Positions 35,332-44,461 of a stretch of 64,000 nucleotides of DNA are shown here, piece by piece. The position numbers and the translations under genes were made by a program. The notes under the pieces were generated by a model. It was not told where the DNA came from, did not search any database, and was given only the letters and a program-made list of their open reading frames with translations. The stretch covers positions 1 to 64,000 of the forward strand of contig NZ_ALPT02000014.1 of the NCBI RefSeq assembly GCF_000292245.2, read 5' to 3'. The stretch's first letter is position 1. Each line of letters opens with the position of its first letter. The DNA is from Alkalihalobacillus alcalophilus ATCC 27647 = CGMCC 1.3604. GTDB lineage: Bacteria > Bacillota > Bacilli > Bacillales > Bacillaceae_D.

Positions 35332-36330
35332 TTACCCAATTGATTCCTCAACAATGACAGACCAGCCTTTGCCCTTATAGGCGTTGTAACCTTCTGTCAG
35401 GCTATAAGCATAGATACAATTGTTTTCAATCGTATACCCCCGTGTTTCTTTTCCGGATAAAATATGTTGTACGGCTTGTAAATGAGTTAATTTCTTCTCT
35501 AAAATTTCTTCTTTGTTTTTTGAAGCAATAATGTAACCTTCGGAGTTAATGACCGCAATTTGGCTCTTTTGATCAAGCTTTACACGTTCAATAATATCAA
35601 AGATAAAATCCCAATTAAAACGAGTGGAAAAAACTCCAATCGTTTTCCCGTCTTCATTCCGAACCGGACAAGAGTAAGCAATCGTATGGCCCCCGATGGA
35701 CGGTGAATAATAGAGATCAGATACATAAACATCGTCACTCTCGATTGTTTTCTCAAACCATTCACGCCCCGTCATATTTTGGCCAACTAACGATTCGTCC
35801 TTCGCTGTAGCCACGATATTTCCTTCTAAATCAAGAACCAAAAGCTCGAAATAAACTTCATAAATCGTATAAATATTCTCCATTAAAGCTTGAGCTGCTT
35901 GTTTTGTATCTTCTCCTGGATGTGTCAGACTCTTGATGAGTGCATCAAAAGTGGCCCATGCTTGAACATCACAATTACGCTCAAATAAGTTCCGATCGAT
36001 CTTATCAATTGTATCAAAGGCAATATCCACCGTTCTCACAGCTATAATCTCATTTGCCTTCTGCTGAATTCTTTCGATTAACTCTTCACTCTCATTACTT
36101 GCATTTAAGCTATCTTCGGCAAATTTTTTTATTTCTGTTGCCACAACCGCAAACCCTCGCCCTGCAGTCCCTGCACGAGCAGCTTCAATCCCTGAATTCA
36201 ACGCTAAAATATTAGATTTAATCGAAATATCCTTAATTTTTTTCATCGTACCTTGCATGTTCTTATTATCTTCTTTTAATTCATTCATGAGCTTGGACAC
36301 ATTTAAATTATTTACAATTACTTTCTCCAC
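35332..36330 (-). CDS. Soluble MCP-like signalling protein with C-terminal Cache domain
   Basis: 332 aa, no membrane segment. Residues about 5-85 are the tip region of a chemoreceptor signalling domain (IKSNILALNSGIEAARAGTAGRGFAVVATEIKKFAEDS). Residues about 115-330 form a dCache-like sensory domain (VDLEGNIVATAKDESLVGQNMTGREWFEK, YSPSIGGHTIAYSCPVRNEDGKTIGVF). The order is the reverse of normal receptors and the Cache domain must be cytoplasmic. The GTG start has AAAGGAG 9 nt upstream. The ligand is unknown and no chemotaxis genes are adjacent. Confidence 0.82.
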   Translation of the reverse strand: MEKVIVNNLNVSKLMNELKEDNKNMQGTMKKIKDISIKSNILALNSGIEAARAGTAGRGFAVVATEIKKFAEDSLNASNESEELIERIQQKANEIIAVRTVDIAFDTIDKIDRNLFERNCDVQAWATFDALIKSLTHPGEDTKQAAQALMENIYTIYEVYFELLVLDLEGNIVATAKDESLVGQNMTGREWFEKTIESDDVYVSDLYYSPSIGGHTIAYSCPVRNEDGKTIGVFSTRFNWDFIFDIIERVKLDQKSQIAVINSEGYIIASKNKEEILEKKLTHLQAVQHILSGKETRGYTIENNCIYAYSLTEGYNAYKGKGWSVIVEESIG

Positions 36331-36542
36331 TCCTACCCACTCCTTTAAACAAAATCAAACATATAGTCCTATGACAAAACAACCATGATTTAACAGTGAT
36401 TATATCATAACGATTAGTACAAATCTTCTGAACATAAAATTTTTTATAAGATAGCTTAAGTTTGAAGGTTCTGGCTATCGTTTGTTGCGAACTTGTTGAG
36501 CTCCACTTTCCCTCTTCTCCTTGAGATTTCGCCCTCACAATC

Positions 36543-36574
36543 AAAAAAGAACCGCTCAATGAGCCGTTCTTTTT
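36543..36574 (-). terminator. Terminator of the TraB-family gene
   Basis: Stem agaacggctc/gagcggttct followed by six T on the minus strand, just after the stop at 36580. Confidence 0.85.
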
Positions 36575-36579
36575 CTCTC

Positions 36580-37746
36580 TTATAAATTATCGAAGAAAAG
36601 TCTCACAACATCTGCTCCACCGACAAATGTTCCGAGTGCACTCCCAATGTTGGCTAATACAACAATTAATAGGATTCGTGTGACATTATTTCGCCAAAAA
36701 CCTTTCGCTGAATGGACGTCTTTTGATAAATTTTCAAAATCTCTGACACTCGGTCGTTTAAAGTAAGCTTGAACTAATCCAGCTATTAAACCAGCCGATA
36801 TAAAGGGGTTCAGTGAGCTAAAAGGTGCGACGACAAAAGCCGAGACAATCGCTAGTGGATGACCTAATGCCACCGCTGCTCCAATTGCTGCAAAAGAACC
36901 ATTCCATAAAATCCAGCTCATGGTTTGCTGCAGCCCTGCTTCAGGGTTAGAAAAGAAAGTAAAAGCAATAATACTAATAATAAATATCGGGATCATCCAG
37001 CCAACTACTTTTGGCCATTTTGCTTTTGGCGGTCGCTCATTCAACTTCTTTAAATTATGTTCCTTATGTATTTCCTGAGTAATTCCCGGTACGTGAGCGG
37101 CTCCAAGTACAGCCACAACCTTATCACCTGGTGCCTTTTTTATATGTTGGGCTAGATATTGATCACGCTCATCAATTAAAGGTTTTTTTAAACGTGGAAA
37201 AGATTCTGTTAAGTCTTTTAGCATCGCATTCAGCATATCCTGTGACTTCATCTTTTCCATCTCTTCTTCTGTGAGCGTCTCTTTACTAAAAATCGACCCA
37301 GTGATTTGATACATTAAATCCGCCTTGCCTTTAAAACCAATTTGATGCCAGATTCGAGCAAAAGTCGTTTGAATGTTACGGTCAGCTAAAACGAGCTCTG
37401 CCCCTGTTTCTTTTGCAGAATCAATCCCTTGAATCATTTCTTGACCAGGCTTTACACCAAACTGATCGGCCATTCTATTTTGGAAAGAGGAAATCGCTAA
37501 ATTCATTAACAATAACGTCGCTTTTTTCTCTTTTATCACCTTGAAAATATCCATATCCTTCCATTTATTACCATCCATAATGGACTGATAACGCTGTTCA
37601 TCTAATTCAATACAAACGGAATCTGGTCGTTCCGTTTCAATTACTTCCTTTACTTGTTCAGCACTTTGTTTAGATACATGGGCGGTCCCTATTAAAATAA
37701 TTTCTTTGCCGTCCACATGTAGCCGCGTAATATTCTCTTCGGACAT
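36580..37746 (-). CDS. TraB/PrgY-family membrane protein
   Basis: 388 aa. N-terminal TraB domain with HVDGKEIILIGTAHVSKQSAEQV, CIELDEQRY and LGAAHVPGI motifs (about residues 5-220), a metalloprotease-like fold shared with TIKI proteins. The C-terminal third holds four or so membrane segments (about 243-262, 270-325, 360-385). In enterococci PrgY limits pheromone activity, but in bacilli the role is unknown. Single gene with its own terminator. Confidence 0.85.
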   Translation of the reverse strand: MSEENITRLHVDGKEIILIGTAHVSKQSAEQVKEVIETERPDSVCIELDEQRYQSIMDGNKWKDMDIFKVIKEKKATLLLMNLAISSFQNRMADQFGVKPGQEMIQGIDSAKETGAELVLADRNIQTTFARIWHQIGFKGKADLMYQITGSIFSKETLTEEEMEKMKSQDMLNAMLKDLTESFPRLKKPLIDERDQYLAQHIKKAPGDKVVAVLGAAHVPGITQEIHKEHNLKKLNERPPKAKWPKVVGWMIPIFIISIIAFTFFSNPEAGLQQTMSWILWNGSFAAIGAAVALGHPLAIVSAFVVAPFSSLNPFISAGLIAGLVQAYFKRPSVRDFENLSKDVHSAKGFWRNNVTRILLIVVLANIGSALGTFVGGADVVRLFFDNL

Positions 37747-37893
37747 CGGTTCTCCTGCCTTTTCGAGTATTTTTTTCTATTATACATCTTTTCAACCCCG
37801 TTGTATCTTCCAGAACAGAAGATCAAATACCTATACGAAATAAAAACATCTTTTTACATAATAAGTGTCAATTAGATGAACCGGTAAAAGCAT

Positions 37894-39075
37894 TTAAGCT
37901 TCTTCTTGATGAAAAGTTGGACGAAAAATAACTCCGGCACTGATTATGATAAGTAATAAACAGCCAATCGCATAGTATAAACTGCCTTCTCCTATCCAAT
38001 CAATTAACACTCCTCCTATCAAAGGACCGAGCATACTGCCTATACTAAATGAAATCGCAATTAATACATTACCAGTTGGCAATAATTGTTTTGGCAATAA
38101 ATCGGCCAAATACATCAGGCCAAGAGAATAAAAAGAGCCTAGTAATCCACCTGACACTAAAAAAGCGATTATTAGCAAAGGGATATGCTCCTCGTATTGT
38201 GGAAGTGTTAGAAAAATCCCCGCTCCAAGTATTGCGAGAATAAGTAACACTTTTTTACGACCTACTCGGTCACTTAATATACCGAGCGGAATTTGTGTAA
38301 TAACTCCACCAATAACAAATGCCGGAAGTATAATAGAAAGCCATTCGACATCAATACCAATAAGCAGAGCATAGATTGGATAGCTACCATGTATCGTGGC
38401 CTCCATAAAACCAAAGGCAAGAGGAGGTAAAAAAGCAAACCAACCGTATTTGATGACTAACCAATAGCGTCCAAGTGTGCCTGACTGTTGAATCGTCTCA
38501 ACTGTATTATCAGGCCACTCATTACGAATTTTCAACAAAATAAGCCAAATAATAGCACAAAATAAAGCGGCAATGACAAAAGGCAATCGTTCATCTATCG
38601 CTAGCAAATTGGTCATCAGAGGACCACCAGCAAAACCAGCACTAAAAGCCAAACCGTAAATGGCAATATTTCGTCCGCGAACTGCCTTTGAACTTGTTGA
38701 TGTAATCCAGACTTGTGTTGAGAAGTGAACCATATTATCTGCCACACCGATAATTAAACGGAGTACGAACCAAAACCAAAAACTTTGCCATAATGGAAAT
38801 AACAGCAATGTCGCAATAATCACTATCAACCCAATTGATATAACCGGTTTATAACCATATTTACGAACAGGGTGCTCGATAAAAGGTGAAGCAAGTAAAA
38901 CTCCGATATAGAGAGCTACGGCATTCATCCCATTCATTGCGGAAGAATAGCCTGCTTGTTCAAGTACAATGGCAAGTAGAGGCAAGAGCATCCCCTGCAC
39001 AAAACCAGCAACAAAAACCATTACAACTAGCATAATTAAACGGAGATTTGGTGAATTATTCTGTGCTATAGACAA
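37894..39075 (-). CDS. MFS transporter
   Basis: 393 aa with 12 predicted membrane segments in two halves. Motif-A like loops LASPFIEHPVRKYGYKP (weak) and LGILSDRVGRKKVLLIL (second half) are present. The TTG start has GGAGGAGG upstream. The substrate cannot be predicted; drug or metabolite efflux is most common in this group. It follows the catabolic operon in the same direction but is separated from it by a terminator. Confidence 0.82.
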   Translation of the reverse strand: MSIAQNNSPNLRLIMLVVMVFVAGFVQGMLLPLLAIVLEQAGYSSAMNGMNAVALYIGVLLASPFIEHPVRKYGYKPVISIGLIVIIATLLLFPLWQSFWFWFVLRLIIGVADNMVHFSTQVWITSTSSKAVRGRNIAIYGLAFSAGFAGGPLMTNLLAIDERLPFVIAALFCAIIWLILLKIRNEWPDNTVETIQQSGTLGRYWLVIKYGWFAFLPPLAFGFMEATIHGSYPIYALLIGIDVEWLSIILPAFVIGGVITQIPLGILSDRVGRKKVLLILAILGAGIFLTLPQYEEHIPLLIIAFLVSGGLLGSFYSLGLMYLADLLPKQLLPTGNVLIAISFSIGSMLGPLIGGVLIDWIGEGSLYYAIGCLLLIIISAGVIFRPTFHQEEA

Positions 39076-39290
39076 GCAACCTCCTCCTTTCTGTCATAAC
39101 CATCAAATACTTTCTTTAGATAGAATAAATTGATTTGTTAATGTATAAGACCCCCACACAATTATTGAATATGTACAACATAAACCTTGAAATAAACACT
39201 CACCCCTATATGATGCTAAAGAAACCCTCGGGAAGTAACCCTAAATAAGAACACACCCAATTATCTAACAATTCGCCTTCGTAATACAAC

Positions 39291-39332
39291 AAAAAAAGGT
39301 GAAAAGTGTTTGATCACCTCTCACCTTTTTTA
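39291..39332 (-). terminator. Terminator of the 39373-44339 operon
   Basis: Stem aaaaggtga/tcacctttt, T-rich on the minus strand, shortly after the aldehyde dehydrogenase stop. Confidence 0.82.
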
Positions 39333-39372
39333 ATTTCTTGAGTTGTCTGTAAAATATAGCATCCATATCGTT

Positions 39373-40809
39373 CTAATCATCCAAAAAACAAACGACCTTC
39401 TGCTCAGTCATTTCCTCTATTGCAAACGCGATCCCTTCTCGACCTAGACCAGAGCCTTTCACTCCTCCAAACGGCATTGCGTCAATACGATAATCACTAC
39501 TATCATTGACCATTACAGCTCCAACCTCTAATTCAAAAATCGCTTTTTGTGCCGCTTTTAAATTATTAGTAAAAATGCCTGCTTGCAATCCATAATCAAC
39601 CGCATTCGCTTCTGCAATAGCAGCATCTAAGCTACCAACAGGAAATAACATGACAACAGGACCGAAGATTTCTTCCTGAGCGATCGGGTCAAGTCGGTTC
39701 ACATTCGTTAAGACAGTTGGTTCAACAAAATTCCCGCTTCTTTTGCCGCCTGCTTTTATCATAGCTCCTCTAGCTGTGGCATCTTTGATAAGCCGCTCAA
39801 CACGAACCGCTTCTTTTTCATTAATAAGCGGCCCTATATCTGTTTGTTCCTTTAATTTATGACCAACCTTAACATGCCTTGTTTTCTCCACAAACTTTTC
39901 TTCAAATTGCTCATAAATTTCGGCTTCCACATAAATTCGTTGGACACTTAAGCAATTTTGACCCGCTGCCCAAAAGGCACCTGAGACAGTGGAATCAACC
40001 GCTTTATCTAAATCAGCGTCCTTTAATACAATTACTGGCGAATTTGAGCCAAGTTCCATGCTTATTTTTTTCAAACCGGCTTTACGAGTAATCGCTTCTC
40101 CTACTTCACGACCACCTGTAAAACTGATCATTCTAACACTTGGGTCTGTAATTAACATATCGCCAATTTCACGACCATACCCGGTCACTACAGAGAGAAC
40201 TTTTTCAGGAAGACCAGCATATTCAAACGCTTCTGCTAAAAGCAATGCACTTAAAGGAGTCTCCGTTGCGGGCTTGACGATAATCGCATTTCCTGAAGCA
40301 ATTGCTGGACCTATTTTATGTGCGACTAAGTTAAGCGGGTCGTTAAAGGGGGTAATCGCTCCAATAATGCCGATTGGAAAACGATAATAATATCCATGCC
40401 TCGTTTCACTTCCCGGCATTTGATCAAAATTTATCGTCTTTCCTTCAATTCTTCTCGCCTCTTCAGCACTAATTCGTAACGTCTCAATTGCTCTTGTTAC
40501 TTCTTTCCTTGCCTCTTTAATTGTTTTACAGCCTTCATTGGCTATCGTGGTTGCAAATTTCGAAAAATTCTCTTCCACATAAAGAGCCGCTTTTCGAATG
40601 ATATCCATCCGTTTATGAATTGGCAACTTAGCTGCAAGCTTAGCTCCTTCCTTGGCTTCCTCTATACACAAAATCATATCTTCTACCGATGCAGCCGGAA
40701 CCGTTTCTATAATCGTATTATCCTCAGGATTTCGCACTTCAATTTGTTGCTCTCTCGTGACCCACTTTCCCGCTAAAAACATCTTTTGATTCATCAGTTT
40801 GAGTTTCAT
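39373..40809 (-). CDS. Aldehyde dehydrogenase, candidate aspartate-semialdehyde oxidising enzyme
   Basis: 478-aa NAD(P)-dependent aldehyde dehydrogenase. Active-site Glu in SMELGSNSP (about 257) and Cys in GQNCLSVQR (about 291); cofactor loop SFTGGREVGEAI. It is the last gene of an operon with homoserine dehydrogenase, M20 deacetylase and a PLP enzyme. If the operon degrades ectoine, its role would be L-aspartate-4-semialdehyde to aspartate, like DoeC. GGGAGG precedes the ATG. The specific substrate is inferred from context only. Confidence 0.82.
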   Translation of the reverse strand: MKLKLMNQKMFLAGKWVTREQQIEVRNPEDNTIIETVPAASVEDMILCIEEAKEGAKLAAKLPIHKRMDIIRKAALYVEENFSKFATTIANEGCKTIKEARKEVTRAIETLRISAEEARRIEGKTINFDQMPGSETRHGYYYRFPIGIIGAITPFNDPLNLVAHKIGPAIASGNAIIVKPATETPLSALLLAEAFEYAGLPEKVLSVVTGYGREIGDMLITDPSVRMISFTGGREVGEAITRKAGLKKISMELGSNSPVIVLKDADLDKAVDSTVSGAFWAAGQNCLSVQRIYVEAEIYEQFEEKFVEKTRHVKVGHKLKEQTDIGPLINEKEAVRVERLIKDATARGAMIKAGGKRSGNFVEPTVLTNVNRLDPIAQEEIFGPVVMLFPVGSLDAAIAEANAVDYGLQAGIFTNNLKAAQKAIFELEVGAVMVNDSSDYRIDAMPFGGVKGSGLGREGIAFAIEEMTEQKVVCFLDD

Positions 40810-40825
40810 ATCATACCCTCCCCTC

Positions 40826-41884
40826 TTATAGAATCCCTACCTTTTGACGCTGACGTTCGATATGAATAAGATCAATTAACAAGGAAAAACCGGTTTCTAC
40901 TTTTCCCGCTCCTGCACCACTTAACGTTACGGTACCGAGCAAATCACATTGATAAGCTATTGCATTAACAGCTCCATTTATCCCTGCTAAAGGATCTGAG
41001 GACAATACTTTTTCTGGTCCTACTTTAGCAACAACCGCACCATCTTCCTTTTTTGCTGTTGCAATCAGCTTCCACCGCTTTCCTTCTTGTTTTGCTTCTT
41101 CAATCATCTCAGGCGTAATTTCTGTAATCCCCTTGCAGCTTACATCCGCTACAGTTAACGGAGTATTCATCACATGATTCGCTAATATCACAATCTTATA
41201 GCGGGCATCATAGCCTTCCACATCACTTGTCGGATCGGCCTCGGCATAACCTAATCGCTGCGCTTGGACAAGGGCATCTGCATAAGACACGCCCTTCTGA
41301 TCCATTTGCGTTAAAATAAAATTAGTCGTTCCATTTAAAATGCCACGGATCTCGGTTATTTCGTTTCCAGCCAATGTCATCTCCGGCATCCGAAGGGCAG
41401 GCGTCCCACTCAAAACCGTCCCTTCAAATCCCCACTGCACACTATGTTTTTTCGCTAAAGCTGTTAGCTCTTGATAAGCTAAGGCAACAGGCCCTTTATT
41501 GGTCATCACCACATTTTTTCCACTTTCAAAAGCCGCTTCACAATGGGAGATAGCTGGTTGACCCGTTTCTACATTTGTATAAGAAACTTCAATAATCGTA
41601 TCGGCATTCGATTCTTTAATTGTCTTCAAACTATCCCACCCACGTATTAATCCTGCTGTTTCAGGATAAGCATCAAGAGAGCCTGTTTGTTCGACTACTT
41701 CAAGAACCTTCTTTATATCTAGACCTTCTGGATGGTAGAGTGCTCCCTTTTTAAAATCAGAAATGGCTACTAGTCTCGCGTTGAACTGCTCTTGTTTTAA
41801 TAACCTTTCTTTTTTATCTCGTAAGATTTCCGCTAAACCTTGCCCTACTACCCCAAATCCAATAAAGGCTAACTTATGCACCAT
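40826..41884 (-). CDS. Homoserine dehydrogenase without ACT domain
   Basis: 352 aa. N-terminal Rossmann loop FIGFGVVGQGLAE, substrate signature ILNGTTNFILTQM and catalytic region AEADPTSDVEGYDARYK, then a short C-terminus without the ACT domain of biosynthetic Hom. It interconverts aspartate semialdehyde and homoserine. Its place between ALDH and M20 genes, not next to thrBC, suggests a catabolic or side role. The ribosome site GGGAGGTG precedes the ATG; 17 nt separate it from the ALDH gene. Confidence 0.87.
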   Translation of the reverse strand: MVHKLAFIGFGVVGQGLAEILRDKKERLLKQEQFNARLVAISDFKKGALYHPEGLDIKKVLEVVEQTGSLDAYPETAGLIRGWDSLKTIKESNADTIIEVSYTNVETGQPAISHCEAAFESGKNVVMTNKGPVALAYQELTALAKKHSVQWGFEGTVLSGTPALRMPEMTLAGNEITEIRGILNGTTNFILTQMDQKGVSYADALVQAQRLGYAEADPTSDVEGYDARYKIVILANHVMNTPLTVADVSCKGITEITPEMIEEAKQEGKRWKLIATAKKEDGAVVAKVGPEKVLSSDPLAGINGAVNAIAYQCDLLGTVTLSGAGAGKVETGFSLLIDLIHIERQRQKVGIL

Positions 41885-41901
41885 CTAACTAGCACCTCCC
41901 A

Positions 41902-43113
41902 CTAATTTTGATCAACCACCTCATAAAAACCGCTGAAATAATCTAATGTTGCCTGAGTCATAATCGCCGTTCCTACTACTAGTACTCTTTCATCGATATC
42001 AAAGATCGGCGTGTGTAAATCTCTTTGTATGCCATCAGCTGTCGCACATCCAAGGAAAAACATCGCTCCCGGTAATTTTTGAGTGACATAACCAAAATCC
42101 TCACCACCCATACCAAACTTCTCATCGACGACTTTTATCGTTGGCCTCATTTTTTTGGCCGCTGCAGTAACTAGTTGATTGAGAAAGGAACTATTATACA
42201 AAGCAGGCTCCCCTCGGGTAACCTTCAACTGATACTGCCCGCCCAACGGCTCTAGGATCGCAAAGGCTTTCTCAAGCTCCCTTTCTAATAAATCACGAAT
42301 GTTTGGTTTATAGCTTCGAATTGTTCCTCTTAAAAATACTTCAGAGGGAATAATATTCGTTGCTGAGCCTGCTTTTATTTCTCCAATACTAATAACGGCT
42401 TCATCCAATGCTGATACTTTGCGCGCGACAATGCCATGCAGTGACTGCAATAATAACCCTAGCATCCATGTCGGGTCGGTCCCCTTTTCCGGATAACCAC
42501 CATGACCACCTGAGGCAATTATTTTTGCTTCAAATTCATCGACATTAGCCATACTATAGCCATCATGTACTTGCATTTCTCCTACCTGCAGCCAGGGACA
42601 CATATGCAAAGCTAATGCCGCCTCAACCCCCACGTAGGCTCCTGCTCTTATTAAATAAGGGGATCCAGATAACCCTTTCTGATCAGGTGTCTCTTCTGCT
42701 GGCTGAAAAATAAACTTAATCGTCCCGTTCCACTTGCCATCCCCTGCTAACTGAGCTAATAACTGAGCTGTTCCTAACAAAATCGCCGTGTGAGCATCGT
42801 GACCGCACGCATGCATCACGCCATCATGTTTTGAACAATAGTCGGCTGTTGTTTCTTCTTTAATAGGAAGGGCATCGATATCAGCACGTAAAGCAATAGT
42901 AGGACCATCCCCACAAGACAGCGTCCCAATCACACTCGTTTCAAGGCCAATCCCCTTCTCTACTTTGACTCCTGAAATGGAAGAGAGGGTCGTAGCGATA
43001 AATTCAGCTGTCTTAAATTCTTTAAAACTCAATTCAGGAAATTGATGAAAATAACGGCGCCACTGCACAAGCTTCTGCTCGATTCCACTTGCCTGCTCAA
43101 AAATGGTTCGCAA
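41902..43113 (-). CDS. M20-family amidohydrolase, candidate N-acetyl-diaminobutyrate deacetylase (DoeB2-like)
   Basis: 403-aa M20D metallo-amidohydrolase. Zinc ligands are visible in MHACGHDAHTAILLG, EETPDQKG and LHMCPWLQ, and near the end GMGGEDFGYV and DLHTP. The middle insert is the dimerisation domain. Members hydrolyse N-acyl amino acids; the DoeB2 type removes acetyl from N-acetyl-2,4-diaminobutyrate in ectoine breakdown. The assignment rests on the DoeA-like gene nearby. TTG start with GGGAGGGG upstream. Confidence 0.8.
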   Translation of the reverse strand: MRTIFEQASGIEQKLVQWRRYFHQFPELSFKEFKTAEFIATTLSSISGVKVEKGIGLETSVIGTLSCGDGPTIALRADIDALPIKEETTADYCSKHDGVMHACGHDAHTAILLGTAQLLAQLAGDGKWNGTIKFIFQPAEETPDQKGLSGSPYLIRAGAYVGVEAALALHMCPWLQVGEMQVHDGYSMANVDEFEAKIIASGGHGGYPEKGTDPTWMLGLLLQSLHGIVARKVSALDEAVISIGEIKAGSATNIIPSEVFLRGTIRSYKPNIRDLLERELEKAFAILEPLGGQYQLKVTRGEPALYNSSFLNQLVTAAAKKMRPTIKVVDEKFGMGGEDFGYVTQKLPGAMFFLGCATADGIQRDLHTPIFDIDERVLVVGTAIMTQATLDYFSGFYEVVDQN

Positions 43114-43142
43114 CTATCTCCCCTCCCTTCATTTTAGCTCTC

Positions 43143-44339
43143 TTACACTTGTAATCCCGCTTCTACATGTTTAAAAGCTAGAGAGAAATCTTCTATAATA
43201 TCTTCAATCGCTTCTATTCCACACGAGACGCGGATTAATCCTTCTGGAATACCTACCGCCGCTCGCTCCTCTGGTGTACATTCAACATGACTTGTCGTCC
43301 GTGCGGGACCAACGGTTGTTTCAACAGCGCCTAAGTTAGCTGCACGATGAGCATATTTTAGCTTTGGTAAAAGCTCACGAACCGTATCAACCCCTCCTTT
43401 AACCGAAAAACTTAACATACCGCCAAACCCTTTCATTTGCTCTTTCGCAATGTCATGATTTGGATGGGTTGGCAAACCAGGATAATAGACATCCTCTACT
43501 AAATCTTTCGTTTGTAAATACTTCGCGAGTTCCATTGCATTATGGCTTTGCTCTCTCACTCTTAAATGAAGAGTTTTCATTCCTCTTAACGTTAAATAGG
43601 CGGCCATCGGGTCCATTGTTGCTCCATTAATTTCACGATAGTGGTAGATTTTCTCAACTAATTCCTCGGCTCCACATACAACTCCACCTAAAGCATCCGC
43701 ATGCCCTCCGAGAAACTTTGTCGCACTATGAATCACTAAATCTACTCCAAGAGCAAGTGGATTTTGATTAATCGGTGTGCCAAATGTATTATCAACAATC
43801 ACAAGAGCCCCTGCCGCTTTCCCCGCTTTAGCCATCCTCTTAATATCGGTAATTTTAACGGTTGGATTTGTTGGTGTTTCCAAATATAAAATTTTACACC
43901 CATTTAAAAGCTCTTTTTCAATTTGTTCATGGTCGCCAGTCTCACATAAAACAACATCAATTTGCTGCCTCGGCAAAAACTCTGTGAAAATTTTATTCGT
44001 GCCACCGTACGTATCTTTTATCGAAACAATTCGATCACCAGGGAGCAAGAAGGTCGCTAATGTGTTACTAATCGCCGCCATGCCTGTAGAAAAACTCGTC
44101 GCTGCCTCTGCCCCTTCTAATATTTTGACTTTATCTTCAAACGATTGAACGGTTGGATTTGTGTTCCGACCATAAATATGGCCTTTTTTCTTACCAATGG
44201 CGACATCATACCATTCATCCATATCATCATAATTGTAGGCCACACTTAAAACGACCGGTACTTGCGTAGCTCCATGTACTAAATATTCCTTTTCTCCAGC
44301 CCATACCGCATTTGTCCCTGCTTGCACTTTCTTTTCCAT
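43143..44339 (-). CDS. Cystathionine gamma-synthase/lyase-family PLP enzyme
   Basis: 398-aa Cys/Met metabolism PLP enzyme. The PLP lysine lies in IHSATKFLGGHADALGG (about 207); YGRNTNPTVQSFEDKVKILEG and ARTTSHVECTPEERAAVGIPEGLIRVSCGIE are family hallmarks. Relatives act on O-acylhomoserine, cystathionine or methionine. In this operon it stands where an aminotransferase (DoeD) would be expected, so a role on diaminobutyrate or a homoserine derivative is possible but unproven. GGGAG precedes the ATG. Confidence 0.83.
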   Translation of the reverse strand: MEKKVQAGTNAVWAGEKEYLVHGATQVPVVLSVAYNYDDMDEWYDVAIGKKKGHIYGRNTNPTVQSFEDKVKILEGAEAATSFSTGMAAISNTLATFLLPGDRIVSIKDTYGGTNKIFTEFLPRQQIDVVLCETGDHEQIEKELLNGCKILYLETPTNPTVKITDIKRMAKAGKAAGALVIVDNTFGTPINQNPLALGVDLVIHSATKFLGGHADALGGVVCGAEELVEKIYHYREINGATMDPMAAYLTLRGMKTLHLRVREQSHNAMELAKYLQTKDLVEDVYYPGLPTHPNHDIAKEQMKGFGGMLSFSVKGGVDTVRELLPKLKYAHRAANLGAVETTVGPARTTSHVECTPEERAAVGIPEGLIRVSCGIEAIEDIIEDFSLAFKHVEAGLQV

Positions 44340-44397
44340 CTAATCACTCCCACTACTCATATTTTTTATTGGTTTCCCATTAGAAAATTTATGTGAA

Positions 44398-44438
44398 ATA
44401 AAAACCGGGCTGTCGATTACGCATCCCGGTTTGTTTTT
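44398..44438 (-). terminator. Terminator after the DoeA-like gene
   Basis: Stem aaaccggg/cccggttt with T-rich tail on the minus strand, between the M24 gene and the PLP-enzyme gene. It suggests two transcription units or attenuation. Confidence 0.75.
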
Positions 44439-44461
44439 GTTCATCTCATCCATTCAAAACT

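Noticed and set aside
36308..36559. 83-aa minus-strand ORF upstream of the MCP-Cache gene
   Set aside because: It overlaps the supported GTG start of that gene in another frame and lacks a ribosome site.
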